Source of the DNA: a virus
Direction: 5' to 3' (one strand)
Length of the DNA: 64,000 nt
Virus record (IMG/VR): IMGVR_UViG_3300025127_000009
Coordinates: 124,001-188,000 of that record
The first letter of the stretch is position 1. The number at the start of each line of letters is the position of its first letter. This document shows positions 31,712 to 39,622 of the stretch, in pieces. The notes under the pieces were generated by a model. That model was not told the DNA's origin and did no database searches. It saw nothing but the letters and a program-made list of their open reading frames with translations. Position numbers and translations under genes: made by a program.

Positions 31712-32709
31712 TAATTAAACCCTATTCCTTCCTGAATCATAGCATTGAATCGTCTAACCAAACAATCTAGGTTTGTGGACATCATCCCGTCAGATGATAG
31801 CATTTTCCTAACCTCTGTCATGTTTAGCATTGGCTCATACTCTTCAAATGTTTGATTAATATATAAAGCAGATTGCACCGATATAAGCGGAGTTGCAAGT
31901 TGCATTATAGAGTAATTATTACACACTTTCTGATAATCTTCAAGCACTTTGTTATAAATTTTTAATTTAGATTCTTCTATCATTTCCTCAGAATAAATTT
32001 TAATATCTGATAGTAGATAATCTTTATCATTCGCTAAAAAAGGAAAAGCCTTAGACACTGTTTTTAATCCAACACCTGGTAATCCATCGATGTTGTCACT
32101 TTTATCACCAACCATCGCCCTTGCTAAAGCAAAATTATTAGGATGAATAGAGTGTGTTTCTAAAATACGATTCGTGTTCAACACTTCTTCTTGAGTTGGT
32201 CTAAACAACAAAGTTTTTTCATCCAACAACTGAATAAAATCTTTATCACTTGAGACTACAACTTTTTGCCACTCAGAGAAAATAGGCATCGACTTAACAT
32301 ATGATATGACATCATCAGCCTCAACGTTGGGTTCTCTAAATTGAATAATTGGCATTTGATTTACGTATTCAATTGTTCTAAGTTGTTGCCATAATCTATT
32401 TTCTTCTACTTCTTCCTGTGACATCTCATTTATCCACCTATTTAAGCGCATCTTGGATTGGCTTTTGAGTTTAGGTGGTTTTCTGCCCATTTTATAATTT
32501 TTGTTTTGCGCCCTCCTTTGCGTAGAACCGCCTTCCCCATCCCAAACCACAACAAACAAATCTGGTTTTATTTGATTGCACAATTTGTTCAATGTATGTA
32601 AAAAACCCACAGTGCCACCGATTGGAAAACCATTTGGTGTCATAGTGGGATTAACAATATACGAGCGGATAAACTGGTTCTGCGCGTCTATTAACATTAA
32701 TCTTTTCAT
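31711..32709 (-). CDS. 5'-3' exonuclease (RNase H/FEN type)
   Basis: 332 residues of the PolA-N/FEN family: LMLIDAQNQFIRSY, VVVWDGEGGSTQRR, EPNVEADDVISY, VVSSDKDFIQLL, and the helix-hairpin-helix region GDKSDNIDGLPGVGLKTV. The acidic metal ligands are all present. It corresponds to T4 RNase H, which removes RNA primers. It has an AGGAG site, and the recA terminator lies just before it. Confidence 0.92.
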   Translation of the reverse strand: MKRLMLIDAQNQFIRSYIVNPTMTPNGFPIGGTVGFLHTLNKLCNQIKPDLFVVVWDGEGGSTQRRAQNKNYKMGRKPPKLKSQSKMRLNRWINEMSQEEVEENRLWQQLRTIEYVNQMPIIQFREPNVEADDVISYVKSMPIFSEWQKVVVSSDKDFIQLLDEKTLLFRPTQEEVLNTNRILETHSIHPNNFALARAMVGDKSDNIDGLPGVGLKTVSKAFPFLANDKDYLLSDIKIYSEEMIEESKLKIYNKVLEDYQKVCNNYSIMQLATPLISVQSALYINQTFEEYEPMLNMTEVRKMLSSDGMMSTNLDCLVRRFNAMIQEGIGFN

Positions 32710-32719
32710 ATTTACTCCT

Positions 32720-32748
32720 AAAGAAAACCCCCTATTTCTAGGGGGTTT
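32720..32748 (-). terminator. rho-independent terminator after recA
   Basis: Minus strand: a 10-bp stem AAACCCCCTA / TAGGGGGTTT with a 4-nt GAAA loop, followed by TCTTT. It lies 6 nt after the recA stop and 10 nt before the AGGAG of the exonuclease gene, so downstream genes need read-through or their own start. Confidence 0.85.
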
Positions 32749-32754
32749 GTTTGT

Positions 32755-33894
32755 CTACTCTTCTGTAGAATCTGAACCTTCTGGTTCGTCTGGTTCGTAA
32801 AAATCAGACGCATTTCCTGTTCTGTCACTAAATTTCTTAATAACATCTTCGTCCATAATATGAAGAACTCTTTCTTTAAACTTATCATTCTCCAGTTTTG
32901 ACAGCCAATGTGCTCTTTGAAATTTTTCTTTAGTGCCATCTTCATACACAAGAGCATACCAAGCGCCGGATTGTTCAAGATTTTCTGAAATTTGGATTGC
33001 ATCAAACCAACTCTCTCTATCTTGAATACCGACATGATCGGTCACATCCCAAAGGATTTTAAAGTTGCAGGTTCGGCCAGTTGAGCCAAAGCGAGACTTT
33101 TCAATCTTACACTTCACCTCTGACCCGATCCTAAAACCATTATCATCCAAAACAAAAGATGCCTTTGCTTTGCGACCAGTTAGCCAAATTCTTAACGAGT
33201 AAGAATATGGGAGCGTTTTACCGCCAGGAGTCATATAGGGTGTCGTCATTGCTTCGGAAGGGCTCCTTGTGATGTTGGTCTTTAATTGGTTCAACACCAA
33301 CAAGCAGGCCCCTGCGTTTGCAATTGGTTGCACTAATTTGGGCATACCCTTTGAAAGAATCCTCGCTTTCATAGCCATTGAAGATTGAGGATTGTAGTCC
33401 GATTCTATATCGTGCTCAGAGGGCGTGAGAGCAAGCGAATCCCAAATGAATAACCACTTTTCAGGAATCTTTAAAAGATCTTCTATTTGAGCCAGCACAC
33501 TTTCTACAGAAGTAGCCTGGATATAAACTAGATCGTCTAAAATACATCCGGACCTTTCAAGAAAGTTGGAATCAATTGCTGACTCTGAATCAAAATAGGC
33601 TACTCTAAAACCTTTTTCTTGTGCGTTGGCTGCAATTTGAGCCGCCATGAATGATTTACCTGTAGCCTCAAGTCCAGCGATTTCAGTGACCTTTCCCACT
33701 GGAATTCCTGCAAGTTTTCCTTTAGCGATAATAGAATCAAGCCAGCGAGAGCCTGTTGAAATCCAATCCTTAACATCCGTTGGATTTTCTTCTTGTAAAT
33801 CATAAGCAACGCTAACCCCCGCACGTTTATTTAGTTGCGAAATAATGTCTTTTGTCGATATTTTACCAGATTTCAATTTTGTTACCTTATTCAT
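32755..33894 (-). CDS. uvsX: RecA/UvsX-type recombinase
   Basis: 379 residues. Walker A is GLEATGKS (74-81), Walker B is the KWLFIWDSLAL strand, followed by SMAMKARILSKGMPKLVQ and a DNA-binding loop region LLVLNQLKTN with TPYMTPGGKTLPYS. The C-terminus is acidic (EPDEPEGSDSTEE), as usual for RecA proteins. It carries out strand exchange in recombination-dependent replication and repair. It ends 6 nt before a strong terminator and begins 6 nt after the ssDNA-binding protein gene ends. Confidence 0.95.
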   Translation of the reverse strand: MNKVTKLKSGKISTKDIISQLNKRAGVSVAYDLQEENPTDVKDWISTGSRWLDSIIAKGKLAGIPVGKVTEIAGLEATGKSFMAAQIAANAQEKGFRVAYFDSESAIDSNFLERSGCILDDLVYIQATSVESVLAQIEDLLKIPEKWLFIWDSLALTPSEHDIESDYNPQSSMAMKARILSKGMPKLVQPIANAGACLLVLNQLKTNITRSPSEAMTTPYMTPGGKTLPYSYSLRIWLTGRKAKASFVLDDNGFRIGSEVKCKIEKSRFGSTGRTCNFKILWDVTDHVGIQDRESWFDAIQISENLEQSGAWYALVYEDGTKEKFQRAHWLSKLENDKFKERVLHIMDEDVIKKFSDRTGNASDFYEPDEPEGSDSTEE

Positions 33895-33900
33895 CTTTTA

Positions 33901-34650
33901 TCAACCCAGCAACTCGTTGAACGCCTTTTCCACATCATCTGTGTTACTCTGCTCAACAACCGGCTTTTCACCAAACTTTTCAATCTGCTCAGATTCACCG
34001 GACAAATGTCCGTCTAGAATCTGCTGGACTTCATCAGACGTCTTCCTTTCAAAAATAGTATCAAAGTTAGGAATTGTTTCTAGCAACTCTGCACAACGCT
34101 CATCACCTCCGACTGCATCATCACATAGAGCAGACTTTCTAGGCCGAGGTCGAATATCTGTAGTGGGGAAAGACGCACCAGGAGCCTTTCCATAAAGTAA
34201 CTTAAGATCGTTGCCATCCGTAGGGTCTGTAATATCTCCATAATCAGGATCCAAAACAATACCAAGCAACTTCTGATAGGCTAACTTGCCATAGCCCCAA
34301 ACCCTAACACCTTCAGACTCCTCACCCCGTACCAACACGGGAGAGAAAAATCTCTGCTTGGCAAACATGGTCTTAGCCAAATTCTTGCTATCATCCGAAT
34401 TTTCATTCCAGAGTTGATTTGCGAAGTCGCACACTGGGCAACTATCGCCAAAATTTCGCTTTGGGCATAAGAAACTTTGACTTCCTACATTGTAGTGAAA
34501 CCATCTTTCCTTAAAAGGATCTCCATCTGCAGTTGGAACAATACGAATATTATTCTCTCCATCTTCTGGACGCCAGAAGTTCTTCTTCTTTTCGCCCTTG
34601 CCCTGTAGGGCATTCATCTTTTGTTTCATCAAATCAATATTTAAAGCCAT
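33901..34650 (-). CDS. gp32-like single-stranded DNA-binding protein
   Basis: 249 residues from the ATG at 34650, chosen because GGAG lies directly upstream; the frame is open to 34698 but that reading starts with TTG. Features: MALNIDLMKQKMN basic helix, NFWRPEDGENNIRIVP, a zinc site CPKRNFGDSCPVCD, and an acidic C-terminal tail (SNTDDVEKAFNELLG). These match T4 gp32-type proteins. It binds and protects ssDNA at the fork and recruits helicase and recombinase. It is driven by the promoter at 34720-34748. Confidence 0.9.
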   Translation of the reverse strand: MALNIDLMKQKMNALQGKGEKKKNFWRPEDGENNIRIVPTADGDPFKERWFHYNVGSQSFLCPKRNFGDSCPVCDFANQLWNENSDDSKNLAKTMFAKQRFFSPVLVRGEESEGVRVWGYGKLAYQKLLGIVLDPDYGDITDPTDGNDLKLLYGKAPGASFPTTDIRPRPRKSALCDDAVGGDERCAELLETIPNFDTIFERKTSDEVQQILDGHLSGESEQIEKFGEKPVVEQSNTDDVEKAFNELLG

Positions 34651-34719
34651 GTTTTTCTCCTGTTGTTTTTTTGCTCTTTGGCTAAAGCAGGTCAGCAAAT
34701 TTCCTGACCAACTGAATCT

Positions 34720-34748
34720 ATAATACTAAATGTTTTTTTGTTTGTCAA
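34720..34748 (-). promoter_or_regulatory. promoter of the ssb-recA unit (repeat copy 1)
   Basis: Minus strand: -35 TTGACA at 34748-34743, a 17-nt spacer, and -10 TATTAT at 34725-34720. It sits inside a 37-nt direct repeat shared with 35945-35981. The 5' leader also has an inverted repeat GGTCAG / CTGACC about 15 nt downstream of the -10. Confidence 0.85.
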
Positions 34749-34759
34749 CTATTTTTTTT
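34723..34759. repeat. 37-nt direct repeat, copy 1
   Basis: Identical to 35945-35981 by direct comparison. It spans the -35 box, the spacer and the edge of the -10, plus the T-rich end of the preceding gene. Confidence 0.95.
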
Positions 34760-35915
34760 CTTTCATAATGCCGTTTTTGTCTTGCACAAAATGCATTCCT
34801 TTATCAGAATTATGATTTAATTGTTTTACCCAGTAGACTTCCTTAATTTGAGCCCAGTTATTTTTTCTAAGTCTGGTATTTAACACATCAATCTTTGATG
34901 ATACAAAATCTCTCCTTTCCTTTTCAAGTGCTATGGGGTTAGTAGACGGTGAATTAACCTTCATTAATAACTTAATGCCTTTAGTTGTGCCCATGGCTGT
35001 GTCTAAATGCTTTTCCGTCAACTCTAATAAAACCTTCTCTTTTAGTTTGTTTCCGTTTGTAGAAACGGTAGTAATGTTTGTGTTATCTGCTGGATCAAAC
35101 CACTCATTAAAAGACATCCTTGATGGTTTCTTGTTACCTGGCTTTACTCCCGAAGGCCAGCCTCTTGAGGTTGCTGCGTGAGTCCAATCTGCAAATTCGA
35201 CCGGCTTAATTATTGATTTTCCTTTACCAGCCTTTTCTCTAATCTTGGTCCTTGTGCCTTTGCTAAGGAATTGTTTCGGGTGAAGTTCGTTCATTATATT
35301 ATCGAAAGGACCTTCGTTTTCTTCAAACCAATCTCCAGTCGGGTTTAAACCACGAAAAGTAGGATCAATATTGTAAAGTCTTCTAATTTGCTGACCAATA
35401 CATTCCATAGTGTATGGGTTGTTTGGAGGAGCACTATTGCTGCCAATTTTTGCTATCTCATCTTCAAATTGGTTATCCTTGCAGAGGGTATAAGTGCCAT
35501 CGTCATTTTCTAAATAAGGCTTTGATATCTCAAGAAAAGGCAATTTTTCACCTGGATATATTTCCATTAGCACTGGATACCTATTGTGGCCCGTTTCTAG
35601 AGTTTTTTGACTGTTTATATGGCAAACATAATGTAGACCTTCCTTTTCGATAAGAGGTTTAAGTTGTGCTTGACAATAAATAGGATCATAGTCCTTGTCT
35701 CTGACTTGAGATTTTTTTACCTGCGAAGGGTCTAAATAAAGAAAACTAGTAATAAATTTTCTATACTTCCGCCCATCGAAAGAGGTAAAAACAAGGCTTC
35801 TCAAATGGCCTTCATCCTTTCTGGGGTCTTTATAACCGGCTTTGATCAATTTTTGAACTGCCTTGTTTTCGGCAACCTCCATAGTGGGGATTTTTTTGTT
35901 TGCTTGTGCGCTCAT
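34749..35915 (-). CDS. possible ParB-like protein
   Basis: 388 residues from ATG 35915; AAAGGACG upstream favours this over the ATG at 35933, which would be at the transcription start. Residues about 70-125 contain LDPSQVKKSQVRDKDY, then LHYVCHINSQKTLETGHNRY, the layout of a ParB/Srx core with TGHNRYPVL in place of GHHR. The rest is rich in Lys and Trp (FADWTHAATSRGW). It may be a DNA-modifying or nuclease protein. Low certainty. It is downstream of repeat copy 2. Confidence 0.55.
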   Translation of the reverse strand: MSAQANKKIPTMEVAENKAVQKLIKAGYKDPRKDEGHLRSLVFTSFDGRKYRKFITSFLYLDPSQVKKSQVRDKDYDPIYCQAQLKPLIEKEGLHYVCHINSQKTLETGHNRYPVLMEIYPGEKLPFLEISKPYLENDDGTYTLCKDNQFEDEIAKIGSNSAPPNNPYTMECIGQQIRRLYNIDPTFRGLNPTGDWFEENEGPFDNIMNELHPKQFLSKGTRTKIREKAGKGKSIIKPVEFADWTHAATSRGWPSGVKPGNKKPSRMSFNEWFDPADNTNITTVSTNGNKLKEKVLLELTEKHLDTAMGTTKGIKLLMKVNSPSTNPIALEKERRDFVSSKIDVLNTRLRKNNWAQIKEVYWVKQLNHNSDKGMHFVQDKNGIMKEKK

Positions 35916-35941
35916 ATTATAACGTCCTTTCATTGTTTTGT

Positions 35942-35970
35942 AATATACTAAATGTTTTTTTGTTTGTCAA
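35942..35970 (-). promoter_or_regulatory. promoter of the ParB-like gene (repeat copy 2)
   Basis: Minus strand: -35 TTGACA at 35970-35965, a 17-nt spacer, and -10 TATATT at 35947-35942. The TGA of tdk (35967-35969) is inside the -35 box. Confidence 0.85.
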
Positions 35971-35981
35971 CTATTTTTTTT
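35945..35981. repeat. 37-nt direct repeat, copy 2
   Basis: Identical to 34723-34759. In this copy the T-rich end encodes the last Lys residues of thymidine kinase in a different frame from copy 1. Confidence 0.95.
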
Positions 35982-36512
35982 GTAATGTTTAAAACATCTT
36001 GGCTCGTACATTTCTGAGCCACCTATCAATAACTCTCTATCATCGTCAAATTTTCTATATGTAAAGTAAGCATCCTCCTCGCACTGAGCACACACTGATG
36101 GACATTTTACAATCTTTGTGGCCCAAGGCATCATTTTAGCAATTTCCTTAAATGGTTCAGCCTTAGAAGATAGGTCTAGACTTGATATTAGCACAGTTAG
36201 ACCGGACTTGTAAAGACTTATTACGGTGTTTCCTATGTTTTCTATCATAAAGGCTTCGTCTATCGCCACCACTTCGGCAGCGCTCTTTTCTAAAGATTCA
36301 AATATTTCAACACCAGAGACTATACATTGGGCTTTAATCCTACCTCCGTTGTGAGTAACAATTTCGCCAGTGGAGTATCTATTGTCTATCATAGGCTTGA
36401 ATGCTGAAATTGTTTTACCTTGATATTTATATCTTTCAAGCGCGGCAATTAGCCTTGTTGTCTTTGAGCCAAACATAGGCCCAACAAACATAACCAAATC
36501 AGGATTTTTCAA
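35967..36512 (-). CDS. tdk: thymidine kinase
   Basis: 181 residues. P-loop GPMFGSKTT (about 11-19), Walker B-like VVAIDEAFM, the lasso region and zinc-binding cysteines CPSVCAQC with a later YEPRC. It phosphorylates thymidine to dTMP for the phage salvage pathway, type II (cellular/T4-like) kinase. The stop codon is TGA within a promoter. Confidence 0.95.
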   Translation of the reverse strand: MKNPDLVMFVGPMFGSKTTRLIAALERYKYQGKTISAFKPMIDNRYSTGEIVTHNGGRIKAQCIVSGVEIFESLEKSAAEVVAIDEAFMIENIGNTVISLYKSGLTVLISSLDLSSKAEPFKEIAKMMPWATKIVKCPSVCAQCEEDAYFTYRKFDDDRELLIGGSEMYEPRCFKHYKKNS

Positions 36513-36527
36513 GTTATATTTCCTCTA

Positions 36528-37364
36528 TTAGAAATCTTGTACTTTTGATGTATAAATTTTCATATAACAGAAATCGGAATCATACTGTGTTTTGTAGACG
36601 CCGTAACTGTATTTACAGAACTCTTCGTTTTTATCTTTTATCAATTTTATAATATTTCTCTGAAGATTTTTATCATTATTTATATTTTCTTCAGTTATTC
36701 CAAAATATAATCTTTTGTCTAGCGGGGTATCAATTGGAAAAAATAATTTCTCATCTCCCGACTTTTGTTCTAAAAGGCCTATAGAATAAATTCTACGAGT
36801 TTCAAGCACTTCAGAAAAATTTGATGCTTCTGCGGGCTGGTTATCAAAAACCTTAATCATATGAAACGCATTCACAATCATGCTATTCATGCTAGTATAA
36901 TAATCTGATATACTAGCATCCTCAACCAAAGCGTCCATCGACTCACTTGAAATTAAAAACATATCTTCAAATAGGCCAGATCTAGTATACTCTTGTAGTA
37001 CTGAAAATATTACCTTATCTTGCATTCTTTTTTTGTCTGAAAGCAAAGCGGTCTCTGGCTTTATGTAAAGTATAGATATGTCTTTTTCTCTTATCCCATA
37101 CAGTAATTTTAACGCTATTGATGATACTGCGCTAGCGCCAGATAAAACACATATAACCTTATCTTTTACTTTTTTCTTTAGAGCAGGCTTAAGCGCTTTG
37201 AAGGCGTCTTCATATAACTCTGGCCTCTTTTGTTTTGTTATGGTGTGCTGATCTGTAAAGTTATGCTTTTCATCATCTACATAGATCAAATTATATTGAG
37301 GAAAATTACTAAAATTCTTAGCAACCTCTATCCCTATTCCACCAACTCCGATTACAGTATACAT
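36528..37364 (-). CDS. FtsZ/tubulin-like protein with degenerate GTPase signature
   Basis: 278 residues. The sequence order follows FtsZ: IGVGGIGIEVAKNF (nucleotide-binding start), NLIYVDDEK, a stretch KVICVLSGASAVSSIALKLL where FtsZ has GGGTGTG, ILYIKPETALLSDKKRM (FtsZ VTKPFxFEGxxR), and MFLISSESMDALVE followed by AFHMI. The GTP-binding T4 loop is not canonical, so GTPase activity or polymerisation is uncertain. Phages of the PhuZ type encode tubulins. The link is by pattern only. It overlaps the PolA gene by 1 nt. Confidence 0.45.
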   Translation of the reverse strand: MYTVIGVGGIGIEVAKNFSNFPQYNLIYVDDEKHNFTDQHTITKQKRPELYEDAFKALKPALKKKVKDKVICVLSGASAVSSIALKLLYGIREKDISILYIKPETALLSDKKRMQDKVIFSVLQEYTRSGLFEDMFLISSESMDALVEDASISDYYTSMNSMIVNAFHMIKVFDNQPAEASNFSEVLETRRIYSIGLLEQKSGDEKLFFPIDTPLDKRLYFGITEENINNDKNLQRNIIKLIKDKNEEFCKYSYGVYKTQYDSDFCYMKIYTSKVQDF

Positions 37365-38491
37365 TACACCTCTGTCATATCTCTAAAATTCTTGCCTATG
37401 CTGGCAGAAGTCAGATAATTGCCAAATCTAGTCTCACTAAACGTTTTTTGAATTTCATCAAATTTGCTAACGTCAGTTCTAGTAAAATCTAACACAATTG
37501 AGTCATGAAGTAAATAACAAATTTGTGTTTTACGTTCTTTTAATATTTCTCTAACTTTGTATGCCTGCTCAATACAGACATCACTACTTGTTGATTGTAC
37601 CAAATAGTTTAGCGCGTGATCTCTGTCGCACGGAATACGTCTTCCATATGGAGTCGTAACTGCTTCTCCATCCCAGTATTTTTCTATTATAGCATTCTTA
37701 TCATAATGCTTACTCAACACAGCATCTTCTGCTTTTGGGTTATACAGCCAAGCAAAGAATCGCTTTTTCATTTCATCTCTGGTAATTGAATTACCTGCTA
37801 CCACCTCTGTGTTCCAAGTGTGTATATCTTGTTCTGGCTGTTCTTTGCCACTCAAGGCAAGCAAAGTTCTTATTTCTGCGGCGTTGAAGTCAAACTCTAC
37901 AAATAAATCGTTTGTGGGTTCTAACTTTACTCTATCTTCTTTTTTCATAGTTAGTATAGGTATACCTGCGCCTTTATTCGATAATCTTCCGGTTCGCGTT
38001 CCAAATACGTTATAGTTAGTCGTTCTCTTCTTTTTATCAAATATATTCTTTCTTGTGTTCATCTCTTCAGATAAAATGTGCGCACGCTTAAGGGCTTCAT
38101 AATCATCTGGTTTGCTGTAAGAAGAGAATATGTTTTCAATAATTTGTTCTTTTAAAATAAGATATCTGCGAAGATATTTTTCTGGTATGTAATCATATAT
38201 ACAAGTTGTGTTTACATCACATTTTGCAACCATCACAGATTTCATAATTGACTTTATTCTAGTTGACTCAATATTCCACTGTTCGTTTATATGTCCTGGG
38301 CAAGAGGAAGTTAAATCTCCCTTAGACCAAAGATATGCATACTCTGGTTGCACCCCAAGACTATTGATTTGACTAGAATGCTTCCATGTGCTTTGGAAAT
38401 CTAGATCTTGAACCTCTTCAATAGAATTGAATTTCCCATCAGCAAAAACTTTTCTGCATTGCTCATTTGTATCGACTATTTGAAATATCAC
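37364..38491 (-). CDS. truncated PolA-type DNA polymerase, GTG start
   Basis: 375 residues, only the polymerase domain. The GTG at 38491 follows directly after the TAA of the upstream gene. Motifs: TRTGRLSNKGAGIP (template region), motif A FDFNAAEIRTLLAL (catalytic Asp), motif B TRDEMKKRFFAWLY, and motif C LLHDSIVLD, where Pol I has HDE. The catalytic Asp is kept and Glu is replaced by Ser. No 3'-5' exonuclease or 5' nuclease domain is present. It may be a gap-filling or translesion enzyme beside DnaE, or inactive. Confidence 0.85.
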   Translation of the reverse strand: MIFQIVDTNEQCRKVFADGKFNSIEEVQDLDFQSTWKHSSQINSLGVQPEYAYLWSKGDLTSSCPGHINEQWNIESTRIKSIMKSVMVAKCDVNTTCIYDYIPEKYLRRYLILKEQIIENIFSSYSKPDDYEALKRAHILSEEMNTRKNIFDKKKRTTNYNVFGTRTGRLSNKGAGIPILTMKKEDRVKLEPTNDLFVEFDFNAAEIRTLLALSGKEQPEQDIHTWNTEVVAGNSITRDEMKKRFFAWLYNPKAEDAVLSKHYDKNAIIEKYWDGEAVTTPYGRRIPCDRDHALNYLVQSTSSDVCIEQAYKVREILKERKTQICYLLHDSIVLDFTRTDVSKFDEIQKTFSETRFGNYLTSASIGKNFRDMTEV

Positions 38492-39610
38492 TTAAAGAAA
38501 AATGTCCCTTCGTTTTTTTAATAATTTCATTTCTGCAAAGTCTATTGATCTTTCAAAACTCTCATATTCGAACAAATAATAGCATGTTTCAAAATAAAAT
38601 TCAAATGCTTTTTTGCTAGTTTTAATCCTATTTTCTACTAGAAGCAATTGAAGGTATATTTTTAACCAATCTCTTGTGTTGTATTGAGCAATAACCTTTC
38701 TGAGTGACGGTCTAAGAACATTTCTCGTAATTGATTTTATTTTGTTTGTTTCTTTGCATATCTTGTTAACTCTTCTTACAGCGTTTAGCCTTGAAAAGTC
38801 TACATAAATATCATATAAAAATTTTCTTAACATGTCAATATCAAATCCTTGACATTCATAAAAATATTCTCTCATGATGCTTTCTTTGTCTGAAACGTCG
38901 TATTGCCTCACATAATCAAACATTATTGTAGAATCTAAATTGGCCACAAAAGTCCAAGGAGCATGTTTTGGAATTACAAAACCAAATCTAGCCGCCATTT
39001 TTGTGTAAAAATTAAAATCTTTACTGTTTAAAATTTGATATTTCGCCTGATTTACGTCGTGAGACGTGTCTGCAGTTTCAAGCACAAGACCTGTACAATG
39101 AATTGGGCAATTGTTAGACTTCACGAAATAAGAAAACAATATTGGTTCTTCTGCCGCTATGTCTTTCGCAAATTTCATAAAATAAAACACTACATCTTCA
39201 AAAGTATTTATTTTATTTTTATGTGGATTCAGGTATCCTACAAAAAACATTTCTTCTAATTTTTCTAAATGTGTCTGATAAAGAGAAATAGGATTTATGT
39301 AAGCCTTTTTGGGCACCAAGGTTCTCGCGCCGAGTATTGGTTCTAAATTTCTATTTGTTACCTGCTGAGAATATTGATAATTCATATCCGCAAAGGCATC
39401 GGCAACAAAATCTAAAGCCAAAAGATTTGAACCTGGTATTTGTTTTAAGGTAACTCTATCTAACGGTGCAACCACTCTACCATTATTGTTGACTCTGGCA
39501 TAAAAGAACTGCCTTTGTTCCCAATTGTCAAAATGATAGAAATGCGCTATATCTTTTGTTTTTTCGAGATACTTAACTCTATCCATAAATTTTTTTCTTG
39601 TACCACTCAT
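38492..39610 (-). CDS. unknown protein
   Basis: 372 residues, mainly helical and aromatic, with a strongly basic C-terminus. Motifs visible: WEQRQFFYARVNNNGRVVAP and CQGFDIDMLRKFLYDIYV. It sits between the baseplate gene 39623 and the polymerase. A ribosome site GGGAG precedes its ATG. It could be a replication or a tail assembly protein; I cannot decide. Confidence 0.55.
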   Translation of the reverse strand: MSGTRKKFMDRVKYLEKTKDIAHFYHFDNWEQRQFFYARVNNNGRVVAPLDRVTLKQIPGSNLLALDFVADAFADMNYQYSQQVTNRNLEPILGARTLVPKKAYINPISLYQTHLEKLEEMFFVGYLNPHKNKINTFEDVVFYFMKFAKDIAAEEPILFSYFVKSNNCPIHCTGLVLETADTSHDVNQAKYQILNSKDFNFYTKMAARFGFVIPKHAPWTFVANLDSTIMFDYVRQYDVSDKESIMREYFYECQGFDIDMLRKFLYDIYVDFSRLNAVRRVNKICKETNKIKSITRNVLRPSLRKVIAQYNTRDWLKIYLQLLLVENRIKTSKKAFEFYFETCYYLFEYESFERSIDFAEMKLLKKRRDIFL

Positions 39611-39622
39611 AATTTGCTCCCA

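Noticed and set aside
34690-34710. Inverted repeat GGTCAG/CTGACC in the ssb leader as terminator
   Set aside because: Short stem and no following U-run; more likely a leader hairpin or chance.
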